From positions 1 to 25,578 of the forward strand of contig CAZAIO010000025.1 of the NCBI GenBank assembly GCA_964485235.1: DNA of 25,578 bases, given 5' to 3'. Positions within the stretch are counted from its first letter, which is position 1. Every line of letters starts with the position of its first letter. Source of the stretch: CAZAIO01 sp964485235. GTDB lineage: Bacteria; Chloroflexota; Dehalococcoidia; GIF9; UBA5629. Of the stretch, positions 7,767 to 14,413 are shown in pieces. The notes beneath the pieces are model-generated. The model had not been told where the DNA came from. It searched no databases and saw only the letters and a program-made list of their open reading frames with translations. Made by a program: the position numbers and the translations under genes.

Positions 7767-8371
7767 TGCACTCCTGCCCCTGCAAGCCTGTTCAGGAACG
7801 GGCGTGCTTTCCGTGCAGCGTCAGCGCGATGGCTGACGTTGTTCTTGATTTCCGAAGTAAGCTCCGCCAGTGTCTTTTCGAACTCCGGTAAATAGAAAAG
7901 CGGGTCATAACCGAACCCGTTAAGCCCGGCCGGTTCCATAGCAATGATTCCATGACAATGACCGGTACAGGTCTCTGCAATTCCTTTTCTGTCGGCGATG
8001 CCGATTACACATGTAAAGTGAGCCGTTCTTTTTTCCCAGGGGACGCCCTCCAGTTTATTCAACAGATATTTGACTCTATCGTCGTCTGTCGCACCTTCTC
8101 CTGCATAGCGTGCAGACATGACGCCGGGCTCGCCGTTGAGCGCATCAACTTCCAGCCCGGAATCGTCCGCAACTGTAAGCATTCCGCTGTGGAGCGCGTA
8201 CTCCACAGCTTTATGCCTGGCGTTTTCTTCAAAGGTCGAATATTTTTCATCGACGTCGATATCGATACCTTCCTCTACTGGTGACACAAGTATGAACGGT
8301 AGCCCTCTGAATAGATAGCGATATTCATCGATTTTCCCTTTATTCGTTGTTGCCAGGAGAAGTTTCATCAT
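7763..8371 (-). CDS. rdgB: XTP/dITP diphosphatase (RdgB/HAM1 family)
   Basis: The 202-residue protein removes non-canonical purine nucleotides (dITP, XTP) from the pool. Family landmarks: the N-terminal LLLATTNKGKIDEY loop that binds phosphate, TVADDSGLEVDALNG with the catalytic acidic residues, GEPGVMSARYAG, the NGFGYDPLFYLPE substrate loop, and the C-terminal SHRADA motif. Length is standard. Two adjacent ATG codons (8371 and 8368) are possible starts; no strong Shine-Dalgarno is seen, but the gene begins 11 bp after fbp, so coupling is plausible. Confidence 0.94.
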   Translation of the reverse strand: MMKLLLATTNKGKIDEYRYLFRGLPFILVSPVEEGIDIDVDEKYSTFEENARHKAVEYALHSGMLTVADDSGLEVDALNGEPGVMSARYAGEGATDDDRVKYLLNKLEGVPWEKRTAHFTCVIGIADRKGIAETCTGHCHGIIAMEPAGLNGFGYDPLFYLPEFEKTLAELTSEIKNNVSHRADAARKARPFLNRLAGAGVQ

Positions 8372-8382
8372 AGGCTCTGTGC

Positions 8383-9477
8383 TTATAACTCCTCGAACCT
8401 GGGCTTAAGCTTCTGCATCACCTGGGGCATGGTCGTGTATTCCATTTCTTCAAGGGGCAGCCGGTGCGGCTCGAACGGTCCCATCGACCTGAGAATATCC
8501 GCAATATCCAGCGCCTTTTGTCGCGCGTTGTTGAACGCAGCATCTTTGAACATGTCGCTGGGACCAACCAGTTTACCTTCCGCAAGCTGGAAGCCTGCTG
8601 CGATCACTCTCGGCGGCCCGTCGAACCGGGTACAATTGCTCTGATCGATGGCGACCGGCATAAGCGGCCCGTGATGGGACCCTCTCATCCATCCTTCCAC
8701 TATATTGGGTTGAGAGAACGGTTCAAGCACTTCGCCAACCGCCGGAAATTGACCCTGTGCCCGTACGATGCATACAGGGTCGTCTTTGCCGACATATCTT
8801 CCGGCTATCAATGACAGTTTCTGCGTCGACGAGCTTGCCGCAATTTCTTTACTATCCCTGTGATAGATCGATTTTACAATGAATCTCGACGGAGCGCCCA
8901 GGAATACCAGCATATCGTAGATTTCTTCCGGGGCATTGAATGTGATTTTCATGTTCTCTTTCACATCATGGACTTCGAACGAATACCCGCAATGAGCGGT
9001 GTTCGAAATAACGAGACCGATTGTATTGAACGGGTCTGCAAACATTTTATAGAGCGGTAAATTCCACGCGCCCGACGCTGTTTTATCCGCCATGAAAATA
9101 ATAATGGTCTCCGATTCCCTTTCCTCGAACTCCATTTCCGCGACGCCCGGACCGAGTCCTTTTACATTACCGGAGAATGCGTCGGCAAGGAGGTCCTGTC
9201 CCGCACCGTAGAGCTTTAACTTCTTTGCCAATTGTGTGCAGTCGACAAAGATGTTCCATGCCATTTCGTGGATGGGGCCATAGTTCTCGCCGTGTTGATG
9301 GGTCATAATAAGCTGAAGGTCGTCACCGCACCTGGTTACATGATAGTCTATTATCATACCGGTGTTTTTTGCCCTGGCCATACCTTCTTCAGCCAGCTTC
9401 AATATTTCGGGATGTGAGCTGGAATGTCCAACATATCCACCAATGTCCGCCTTGATTGCGCTTAATGTCACAATCAT
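8383..9477 (-). CDS. fbp: Archaeal-type bifunctional fructose-1,6-bisphosphate aldolase/phosphatase
   Basis: The 364-residue protein is a type V FBPase, the heat-stable bifunctional enzyme of archaea and some deep-branching bacteria. It condenses triose phosphates to fructose-1,6-bisphosphate and then dephosphorylates it, committing carbon to gluconeogenesis. The N-terminus has the metal-binding ADIGGYVGHSSSHPE and later GDDLQLIMTHQHG. The Schiff-base lysine with a tyrosine three residues ahead, known from archaeal structures, appears as Tyr228 and Lys231 in GRYVGKDDP. Other landmarks are FSQPNIVEGWMRGSHHGP and TRFDGPPRV. GGAGG stands eight bases before the ATG. It heads the operon fbp-rdgB-moaA-moaC. 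Confidence 0.93.
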   Translation of the reverse strand: MIVTLSAIKADIGGYVGHSSSHPEILKLAEEGMARAKNTGMIIDYHVTRCGDDLQLIMTHQHGENYGPIHEMAWNIFVDCTQLAKKLKLYGAGQDLLADAFSGNVKGLGPGVAEMEFEERESETIIIFMADKTASGAWNLPLYKMFADPFNTIGLVISNTAHCGYSFEVHDVKENMKITFNAPEEIYDMLVFLGAPSRFIVKSIYHRDSKEIAASSSTQKLSLIAGRYVGKDDPVCIVRAQGQFPAVGEVLEPFSQPNIVEGWMRGSHHGPLMPVAIDQSNCTRFDGPPRVIAAGFQLAEGKLVGPSDMFKDAAFNNARQKALDIADILRSMGPFEPHRLPLEEMEYTTMPQVMQKLKPRFEEL

Positions 9478-9495
9478 AAAACATATCCTCCTTTG

Positions 9496-9514
9496 ACACT
9501 ATTTAAACTAGTGT
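9496..9514. repeat. Inverted repeat in the fbp leader
   Basis: ACACTA (9496-9501) and TAGTGT (9509-9514) flank a 7-base spacer. It lies between the -10 element and the fbp ribosome-binding site, so it could be an operator or a leader hairpin. Confidence 0.35.
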
Positions 9515-9520
9515 ATTGTA

Positions 9521-9549
9521 ATTATAATGGTTTTCTGACGGAACGTCAG
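9521..9549 (-). promoter_or_regulatory. Promoter of the fbp-rdgB-moaA-moaC operon
   Basis: On the minus strand CTGACG (9544-9549) is followed after 17 bp by a perfect TATAAT (9521-9526). The -35 sits inside an inverted repeat (9534-9550), so binding of a repressor there would block the promoter. Confidence 0.6.
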
Positions 9550-9550
9550 A
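9534..9550. promoter_or_regulatory. Candidate operator over the fbp -35 element
   Basis: TCTGACG (9534-9540), spacer GAA, CGTCAGA (9544-9550): perfect 7-bp arms. The right arm includes the -35 hexamer of the fbp promoter. Typical size for a dimeric regulator site, but the regulator is not in the window. Confidence 0.4.
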
Positions 9551-9704
9551 TTTTGTTGTAGGATCAGAGTACTTGCGGCAACAAGTCTTGAAAAACATTG
9601 TGTGAACGGTCTTCTTGCCTGTTTCATAACGGCATGAATAATCACTCATTCGATTGAACTTGAGACGCGAGGAAATTAGAGTAATCTCCTATACTCTTAC
9701 TTTG

Positions 9705-9733
9705 AGTTTAACAAATGTAGTATAGAGTGTCAA
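9705..9733 (-). promoter_or_regulatory. Second candidate leftward promoter upstream of fbp
   Basis: Perfect TTGACA (minus strand, 9728-9733), 17-bp spacer, TAAACT (9705-9710). It would give an fbp leader of over 200 nt. The weak -10 makes it uncertain. Confidence 0.3.
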
Positions 9734-9767
9734 CTGAAATTCGTATCCCCTTTTACGGTCTCCTTTT

Positions 9768-9796
9768 TTGCTGTGAAGCGTGAATTCTGGTATAAA
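9768..9796 (+). promoter_or_regulatory. Candidate promoter of hisA-hisI
   Basis: TTGCTG (9768-9773), 17-bp spacer, TATAAA (9791-9796). It leaves a leader of roughly 140 nt before hisA that includes the palindrome ATCCGGCCGGAT at 9864-9875, which could fold or bind a regulator. Confidence 0.35.
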
Positions 9797-9937
9797 TATA
9801 CTTCCCGGCACGAATACGGGATAACGTTCCTGTCGTTTTTTACATGTGGTTGCGGTATAGTACATCCGGCCGGATTTATATGGAACGTAAAAACGGTGTG
9901 AATACGCCGGAAATACCGGATTGATATAGATGGTGAT

Positions 9938-10660
9938 ATGATGCAAATAATACCAGCAGTTGACATAAAGAACAGAAAATGCGTTCGTCTGTATCAGGGC
10001 GATTATAACCGGGAAACGGTCTTTTCGGATGATCCTGCAGCCGTGGCAATGCAGTGGAAGTCCATGGGCGCATTACGTTTGCATGTAGTGGACCTGGACG
10101 GCGCGGCAGCCGGCGAGCCCCGGAATCTGGATATCGCAGCGACGATTGCCCGGGAGACCGGACTTCCCGTGCAGCTTGGGGGCGGCATAAGGACGGAAGC
10201 CGCTGTGGAACAGGCGCTGGATGCCGGAATTGCCAGGGTCATTATGGGCACCATTGCGGTGGAAAACCCGGACCTTTTGAAGAAGCTCTGTGCGCGGTTC
10301 GGCGAGTCGATTATAGTGAGCGTTGATGCGCGAAACGGTTATGTGGCGACACGCGGCTGGTTGACGAGCACGGAAAGCAGGGCGCTGGATTTCAGCAGGA
10401 GGCTGGTGGACCTGGGGGTGAAGAGAATGCTGTATACGGATATACAGCGTGACGGAACGCTTACAGAGCCGGACTTTCAGACCATAGGTGATCTCGCGCG
10501 TAATGTGAAATTGCCCGTGATCGCGGCGGGCGGCGTTGCCACAGTGGAGCATCTCCGGACATTAAAGAAGCTCGGTGCGGAGGGCGCGATTATAGGCAAG
10601 GCGCTCTATACGGGCAATGTGGACCTGAAAGAGGCGCTGTCAATTGAACAAGAGGAATAA
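9938..10660 (+). CDS. hisA: ProFAR isomerase (histidine biosynthesis)
   Basis: The 240-residue (beta/alpha)8-barrel protein catalyses the Amadori rearrangement of ProFAR to PRFAR in histidine synthesis. Landmarks: IIPAVDIKNRKCVRLYQGD with the catalytic Asp on the first strand, VQLGGGIRTEAAVE as the first phosphate-binding loop, VSVDARNGYVATRGW with the second catalytic Asp, and VIAAGGVATVEHL plus GAIIGKALYTG as the second phosphate loop. GGTGAT lies just upstream; a second ATG at 9941 is an equally good start. hisI follows after 14 bp. TrpF-like dual function (PriA) cannot be excluded from sequence alone. Confidence 0.93.
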   Translation: MMQIIPAVDIKNRKCVRLYQGDYNRETVFSDDPAAVAMQWKSMGALRLHVVDLDGAAAGEPRNLDIAATIARETGLPVQLGGGIRTEAAVEQALDAGIARVIMGTIAVENPDLLKKLCARFGESIIVSVDARNGYVATRGWLTSTESRALDFSRRLVDLGVKRMLYTDIQRDGTLTEPDFQTIGDLARNVKLPVIAAGGVATVEHLRTLKKLGAEGAIIGKALYTGNVDLKEALSIEQEE

Positions 10661-10674
10661 GGAGTTAAGAGGCG

Positions 10675-10995
10675 ATGTTGAAGTTTGATGAAAAAGGACT
10701 TATACCTGTTATTGTACAGGACTACAAAAGCAACGAGATATTGATGCTTGCGTATGCAAATAAGGAATCGCTGCGGTTAACGCTGGAATCGGGAGATATC
10801 TGGTTCTACAGCAGGAGCAGGCAGGAGCTCTGGCATAAAGGCGCCACATCGGGAAGCATTCTTAAAGTCCGTTCCATGGCGAAGGACTGTGACAGCGACG
10901 CTCTTTTAATCAAGGCAGACCCCGCCGGTCCGGTATGTCACACTGGTTCGTGGAGCTGTTTCTTTCAGGAGTTCGTTAAGGAAGATATCGAATAG
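10675..10995 (+). CDS. hisI: Phosphoribosyl-AMP cyclohydrolase
   Basis: 106 residues, the length of the stand-alone HisI enzyme without the HisE pyrophosphohydrolase domain. It opens the purine ring of phosphoribosyl-AMP, a zinc-dependent step of histidine synthesis. Diagnostic segments are VIVQDYKSNEILMLAYAN, the SRSRQELWHKGATSG core, and the metal ligands in AKDCDSDALLI and GPVCHTGSWSCF. A GGAG lies 12 bp and an AGAGG 4 bp before the ATG. It comes after hisA, with no hisF or hisE in the window, and ends 2 bp from the convergent DUF1385 gene. Confidence 0.94.
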   Translation: MLKFDEKGLIPVIVQDYKSNEILMLAYANKESLRLTLESGDIWFYSRSRQELWHKGATSGSILKVRSMAKDCDSDALLIKADPAGPVCHTGSWSCFFQEFVKEDIE

Positions 10996-10997
10996 CC

Positions 10998-11897
10998 TCA
11001 GAGTACCGTTATCTGTTGCCCTGTATCGGAATTGACCACCATCTGTAATGCCCGCACGGCTGTTTCCATCTGCTTTTCATCGGGTTCTCTTGTGGTCATC
11101 CTTTGCAGCATGAGTCCGGGTACGAGAAGCAAGCCTATTATCGGGTTATCGGCATGGATAGCACTGAACTGGACAATCTCATAGCTCACGGCGGCAATGA
11201 CAGGAATAAGGACGATCCTCGAGAGGATGCCGATCCAGAGCGGAGGTTTTCCCAGTAACGCGAAGACAAGTATCGCGATAACCATTACCACGATCAGGAA
11301 ACTGGTACCGCAGCGTTTATGAGCGGTCGGGTACTTTTTTACCAGGTCTATTTCGAGAGGTTCTCCGGACTCATAGGCGTTGACCGCTTTATGTTCGGCT
11401 CCGTGATAGGCAAATACTGTCCTGATGTCCGGCAGCTTGTTTATAAGCGCCAGGTAAGCTACGAAGATGATTATCCGCAGTACGCCTTCCAGTATGTTGC
11501 TCAGTACCGTAGACGCAATGTTGGGATAGATCAGGTAATGAGTGACTGCGAACGGCGCAAGGAAAAAGACGATAACGGCAAATGCTATACTGATGAAAGC
11601 GGTCCCCCATAGCATCGGTGTGGATATTTGCTCGTCAGGGTCTTCTGCCGATGCGATCTGGGCGGAGTGAAAAAGCGCCTGGATACCGAGGACGAGCGTT
11701 TCGATCAGGACGATCACTCCCCGGATAAACGGTATGCGCCGGATACGGCCGCTGTAGAGAGAAGAGAGAGGTTGTTCGGTTACGTCTATTTCACCGTCGG
11801 GACGGCGGACTGCGATAGCAAAGGTCTTTTGTCCCCGCATCATCACGCCCTCGATCACCGCCTGACCCCCGTAATGGTACTGCTTTTTCCCTTTCAC
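10998..11897 (-). CDS. DUF1385 (YqhQ-like) membrane protein
   Basis: The 299-residue protein has the family hallmark YGGQAVIEGVMMRGQ at residues 9-23 and FAYHGAEHKAVNAYE in the middle, followed by KKYPTAHKRCGTSF; the His/Glu-rich AEHK segment suggests metal binding. Hydrophobic spans lie around 98-120, 132-155, 197-220 and 222-245. The start is a GTG (11895-11897); no other start fits the conserved N-terminus. The gene lies behind rpmE, as DUF1385 genes often do in Clostridia-like rpmE/prfA clusters, but a strong terminator ends only 5 bp ahead of the GTG. Function is unknown. Confidence 0.85.
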   Translation of the reverse strand: MKGKKQYHYGGQAVIEGVMMRGQKTFAIAVRRPDGEIDVTEQPLSSLYSGRIRRIPFIRGVIVLIETLVLGIQALFHSAQIASAEDPDEQISTPMLWGTAFISIAFAVIVFFLAPFAVTHYLIYPNIASTVLSNILEGVLRIIIFVAYLALINKLPDIRTVFAYHGAEHKAVNAYESGEPLEIDLVKKYPTAHKRCGTSFLIVVMVIAILVFALLGKPPLWIGILSRIVLIPVIAAVSYEIVQFSAIHADNPIIGLLLVPGLMLQRMTTREPDEKQMETAVRALQMVVNSDTGQQITVL

Positions 11898-11902
11898 CCT
11901 TT

Positions 11903-11932
11903 AAAAACAAAAAGGAGCGGAATTTCCGCTCC
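11903..11932 (-). terminator. Rho-independent terminator between rpmE and the DUF1385 gene
   Basis: On the minus strand GGAGCGGA, loop AAT, TCCGCTCC (11914-11932) is followed by TTTTTGTTTTT (11903-11913). The stem is perfect and GC-rich with a clear U-tract. It lies 21 bp after the rpmE stop and ends about 5 bp before the GTG of the next gene. Confidence 0.85.
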
Positions 11933-11953
11933 TCCCTTTTGCCTTATTTGCGG

Positions 11954-12160
11954 TTAACTTTTTATATTATAGCGCCGTTTGAAACGCTCGACTCTACCGG
12001 CGGTATCTACGATCCTCTGTTCACCGGTAAAGAATGGATGACATTTACTGCAAAGTTCGACCTTCAGTTGTTTCTGGGTCGATCCTGTTTGAAACTTGTT
12101 GCCGCAGGAGCATGAAACTTCTGCATCGTGATAATATTTTGGATGTATCTTTTCTCTCAT
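11954..12160 (-). CDS. rpmE: 50S ribosomal protein L31
   Basis: 68 residues, starting MREKIHPKYYHDAEVSCSCG, with the zinc-type cysteines in SCSCG and LCSKCHPFFTG, so this is the C+ form of L31 that binds zinc. The tail VERFKRRY is typical. Its ATG overlaps the rpmA stop as TAATG, so translation is coupled. A rho-independent terminator follows. Confidence 0.97.
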   Translation of the reverse strand: MREKIHPKYYHDAEVSCSCGNKFQTGSTQKQLKVELCSKCHPFFTGEQRIVDTAGRVERFKRRYNIKS

Positions 12161-12417
12161 TATGATTCCTGATAGACGCTTACTTTTCTTCTGTTTTTTA
12201 TAGCCTGTTCGAACTTTACTTTTCCCGTAGTGAGTGCGAACAGCGTGTAATCTCTCCCGACCCCAACGTTCTCGCCGGGGAAAATGCGCGTTCCGCGCTG
12301 CCGGACGATGATAGTACCGGCGTTGACAAGCTGGCCGTCATATCTTTTTACTCCGAGCCTTTTTGCTTTGCTATCGCGCCCGCACTTCGTGCTGCCGCCG
12401 CCTTTTTTATGTGCCAT
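12160..12417 (-). CDS. rpmA: 50S ribosomal protein L27
   Basis: 85 residues beginning MAHKKGGGSTKCGRDSKAKR, followed by LGVKRYDGQLVNAGTI and IVRQRGTRIFPGENVG, the standard L27 sequence. The flexible N-terminus reaches the peptidyl-transferase centre. There is no Firmicutes-type N-terminal extension that would need Prp protease cleavage, which argues against a Firmicutes host. The ATG overlaps the rplU stop (TAATG). Confidence 0.97.
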   Translation of the reverse strand: MAHKKGGGSTKCGRDSKAKRLGVKRYDGQLVNAGTIIVRQRGTRIFPGENVGVGRDYTLFALTTGKVKFEQAIKNRRKVSVYQES

Positions 12418-12797
12418 TAGCTGTCACCTCCGACAGGTTGTTTCTCTTTGGGCTCTTTTTTCGCTGCTTTATTGCCTGGTTTTATTATATCTTTTATCTG
12501 CAGCGCGGTAAAAGGCTGGCGATGTCCTCTCTTGACACGGTGACGCGTCTTCCGCTTGTATCTGAAAATGATTACTTTTCTTGCCCGGCCCTCACCGATA
12601 CAAGTGGCAGTTACCTTTGCATCATTTATGGCAGGACTACCTATCATTACGTCGTCGCCGTCGTTGATAAGCAGCACCTTGGAGAGCTCGATTTCCTTGC
12701 CCTCATCGACCCCGAGATAATCGACTTTAATTCTGTTTCCGGCTTGCACCCTGTATTGTTTGCCGCCGGTTTCTACTATTGCATACATTTTATTCAT
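12417..12797 (-). CDS. rplU: 50S ribosomal protein L21
   Basis: The protein reads MYAIVETGGKQYRVQAG near its start and contains the L21 signature RKTRHRVKRGHRQPFT. I place the start at ATG 12795-12797 (126 residues, MNKMYAIV...); ATG 12786-12788 (MYAIV...) is also possible, and the longer frame from TTG 12812 adds only five residues. The C-terminus after the core has a Lys/Glu-rich extension (KAAKKEPKEKQ), common in this family. It is first in the rplU-rpmA-rpmE operon. Confidence 0.95.
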   Translation of the reverse strand: MNKMYAIVETGGKQYRVQAGNRIKVDYLGVDEGKEIELSKVLLINDGDDVMIGSPAINDAKVTATCIGEGRARKVIIFRYKRKTRHRVKRGHRQPFTALQIKDIIKPGNKAAKKEPKEKQPVGGDS

Positions 12798-12811
12798 AAC
12801 ACTTACACCCA

Positions 12812-12831
12812 AAGCACTTATTTAAGCACTT
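12812..12831. repeat. 8-bp direct repeat overlapping the rplU promoter
   Basis: AAGCACTT occurs at 12812-12819 and again at 12824-12831, twelve base pairs apart start to start. The repeats flank and overlap the predicted -10 element, so they may be a regulator site or chance. Confidence 0.3.
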
Positions 12832-12848
12832 CCGGTCTTTAAAGTCAA
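12820..12848 (-). promoter_or_regulatory. Promoter of rplU-rpmA-rpmE
   Basis: On the minus strand TTGACT (12843-12848), 17 bp, then TTAAAT (12820-12825) preceded by TGC (extended -10). It predicts a leader of only about 15-20 nt before rplU, too short for an L21-type autoregulatory leader. Confidence 0.5.
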
Positions 12849-12948
12849 GTTGAACGAAAGGGAGAATATCTTTCAGTTGTATTTCCTCTCATATTTTATT
12901 AACCGTTCGTATCCTCTTTTATTACCTGCCATGTCAATATCGATAACG

Positions 12949-13605
12949 TTATTCTCTTTCTGCAGGAGGGTTGTCTTTCCTTGTTGACCTGTATAGAAAT
13001 CTCAAGGATGGGAGTTTGAAACGCGGGAAAAATTTTCCGGTGCCTTCCATGTATTGATGATATTGATCGCCGAACCTCGCTAGCAACATTGCTTCTTCTC
13101 TGTTCACTCTTAGTGCTATGATAACAGTCAGGCCTGCGAGCCAGGTCAGGCCGATGAACCAGTTAGAAGTGAGAAAAAATACTGCGATATGCAAAATATA
13201 AAAAGCGGTGTACATCGGATGTCGCATCCAGCGATAGATACCATCGGTAACCAGCGTTTGTTGTTCTTTTATGCTGATCATCACCGAGAGATTATTACCC
13301 AGGCTCCGGTGTACCAGGATAAACCATGTTAGAGCAATAGCAGCAAGGAAAATACCGGATACACGCAACCAAATGGGAAGTATTAACATCGCCCACGACA
13401 GCGTGTATGGAAACAGGATATACATAAAGAAAGTGAATACCTCATAGCAAATAAAAATACTAAGCCACAACGAATACATCATCCGTTCTCTGATAACTGT
13501 CCTGTATCCCGCTTTCCTCACTTTCCGGTAATACTCGATACGAATAATGGAAAACAGAGAAAATACGACGATCAGTGTGACTTTGCAAATAAGCTCAATG
13601 TTCAT
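12949..13605 (-). CDS. Isoprenylcysteine carboxyl methyltransferase-family membrane protein
   Basis: The 218-residue protein has several hydrophobic spans (about 7-22, 45-68, 72-102, 138-165) and the signature of the ICMT/PEMT methyltransferase superfamily: YRWMRHPMYTAFYI followed by REEAMLLARFGDQYHQY and a short polar tail. Family members bind SAM at the membrane surface and methylate varied acceptors; bacteria lack prenylated CAAX proteins, so the substrate here is unknown. Its ATG overlaps the coaE stop by four bases, so it is co-translated with coaE. The last residues are charged (NPPAERE). Confidence 0.85.
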   Translation of the reverse strand: MNIELICKVTLIVVFSLFSIIRIEYYRKVRKAGYRTVIRERMMYSLWLSIFICYEVFTFFMYILFPYTLSWAMLILPIWLRVSGIFLAAIALTWFILVHRSLGNNLSVMISIKEQQTLVTDGIYRWMRHPMYTAFYILHIAVFFLTSNWFIGLTWLAGLTVIIALRVNREEAMLLARFGDQYHQYMEGTGKFFPRFKLPSLRFLYRSTRKDNPPAERE

Positions 13606-14204
13606 CTGCCCTGTTTAACAAGACTCTGCCATAGGGAGAATATTTTTTCCCTGAGTTCTTCCATGCTGCAGTTAGTATCGATGACAACATCGGCATACTT
13701 TATCTTTTCCTCCGGGGGCATCTGTTTTTCAAGGCGTGCCAGTATCTCCTCTTCGCTCATATCCTGACGAGCCTTTAACCTGTTCAATATCACCTTCCTG
13801 GGGGCAACGGTTATCCATGTGATGTCAATCGGAGGGTCCTTTTTCGCCTCGAACAGGAGCGCGGCCTCGAGTACGACCACTTTATCTCCCCTGTTACGAT
13901 ACTGCTCAATTCTCTTTCGTACTTCCATATCGATCGCGGAATGCATGATACGGTTAAGGCGGGACTGGGCGTCCTTGCTGATGAAAGCAACGTCGCTGAG
14001 CTTTTTCCGGTCTATCCTGTTATTTTTATCGAGAATGGTTTTTCCGAACTCCTTTATCAGTTCATCATATATTGTCTTGCTCTCATAAAGAAGTTCGTGC
14101 CCGAGCTTGTCCGCATCTATCGTTGTGGCGCCGAGTTCCTCCAGTATGGTACGGACTGTGGATTTTCCCGTTCCGATGTTGCCGGTAAGACCTATTACTA
14201 TCAT
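13602..14204 (-). CDS. coaE: Dephospho-CoA kinase
   Basis: 200 residues, normal for CoaE, which phosphorylates dephospho-CoA in the last step of coenzyme A synthesis. The N-terminal IGLTGNIGTGKST is the P-loop; TTIDADKLGHELL carries the conserved Asp and His region; VVLEAALLFEA and LNRLKARQDMSEEE form the lid region. The protein ends near VIDTNCSMEELREKI, the usual C-terminal helix. No convincing Shine-Dalgarno precedes the ATG, but a good promoter lies 35 bp upstream. coaE is divergent from the amr locus. Confidence 0.95.
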   Translation of the reverse strand: MIVIGLTGNIGTGKSTVRTILEELGATTIDADKLGHELLYESKTIYDELIKEFGKTILDKNNRIDRKKLSDVAFISKDAQSRLNRIMHSAIDMEVRKRIEQYRNRGDKVVVLEAALLFEAKKDPPIDITWITVAPRKVILNRLKARQDMSEEEILARLEKQMPPEEKIKYADVVIDTNCSMEELREKIFSLWQSLVKQGR

Positions 14205-14245
14205 AGTTTCTATCGATTAAGCGTATCCTGTGAAAACCGGACTTA

Positions 14246-14274
14246 ATTCTAAAATATGCCCGCCTTATTGTCTA
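14246..14274 (-). promoter_or_regulatory. Promoter of coaE
   Basis: On the minus strand TAGACA (14269-14274), 17-bp spacer, TAGAAT (14246-14251). Both hexamers match the sigma-70 consensus at five of six positions. The predicted leader is about 35 nt. Confidence 0.6.
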
Positions 14275-14387
14275 CCGGTCGATACGTATTCATTCTGCGA
14301 CTTTCACAGATGTTGCCATGTTCCGCGTTATCATCTTTTATGCAGTGACAATGCGGTATTTGACGGTTATAATGAATGAGTGTGAAA

Positions 14388-14396
14388 TGGTATAAT
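14388..14396 (+). promoter_or_regulatory. Extended -10 promoter of the amr operon
   Basis: TGG (14388-14390) directly before a perfect TATAAT (14391-14396). No -35 at 17 bp is seen; TTGACG at 14360-14365 is too far. The transcript would begin near 14403, leaving only about 11 nt before the amrS ATG. Confidence 0.5.
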
Positions 14397-14413
14397 TACC
14401 TTAGTGGTGTGCT

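Larger units (their letters stand above)
9478..9937. other. Divergent intergenic region fbp/hisA
   Basis: 460 bp between divergent operons. It holds candidate promoters at 9521-9549 and 9705-9733 (leftward) and 9768-9796 (rightward), inverted repeats at 9496-9514 and 9534-9550, and a 12-bp palindrome at 9864-9875. Two overlapping minus-strand open frames (9689-9966) lack ribosome-binding sites and are not credible genes. Confidence 0.5.

Noticed and set aside
9689..9725. CTATACT ... AGTATAG inverted repeat between fbp and hisA
   Set aside because: Spacer of over 20 bp, AT-rich arms; likely chance.
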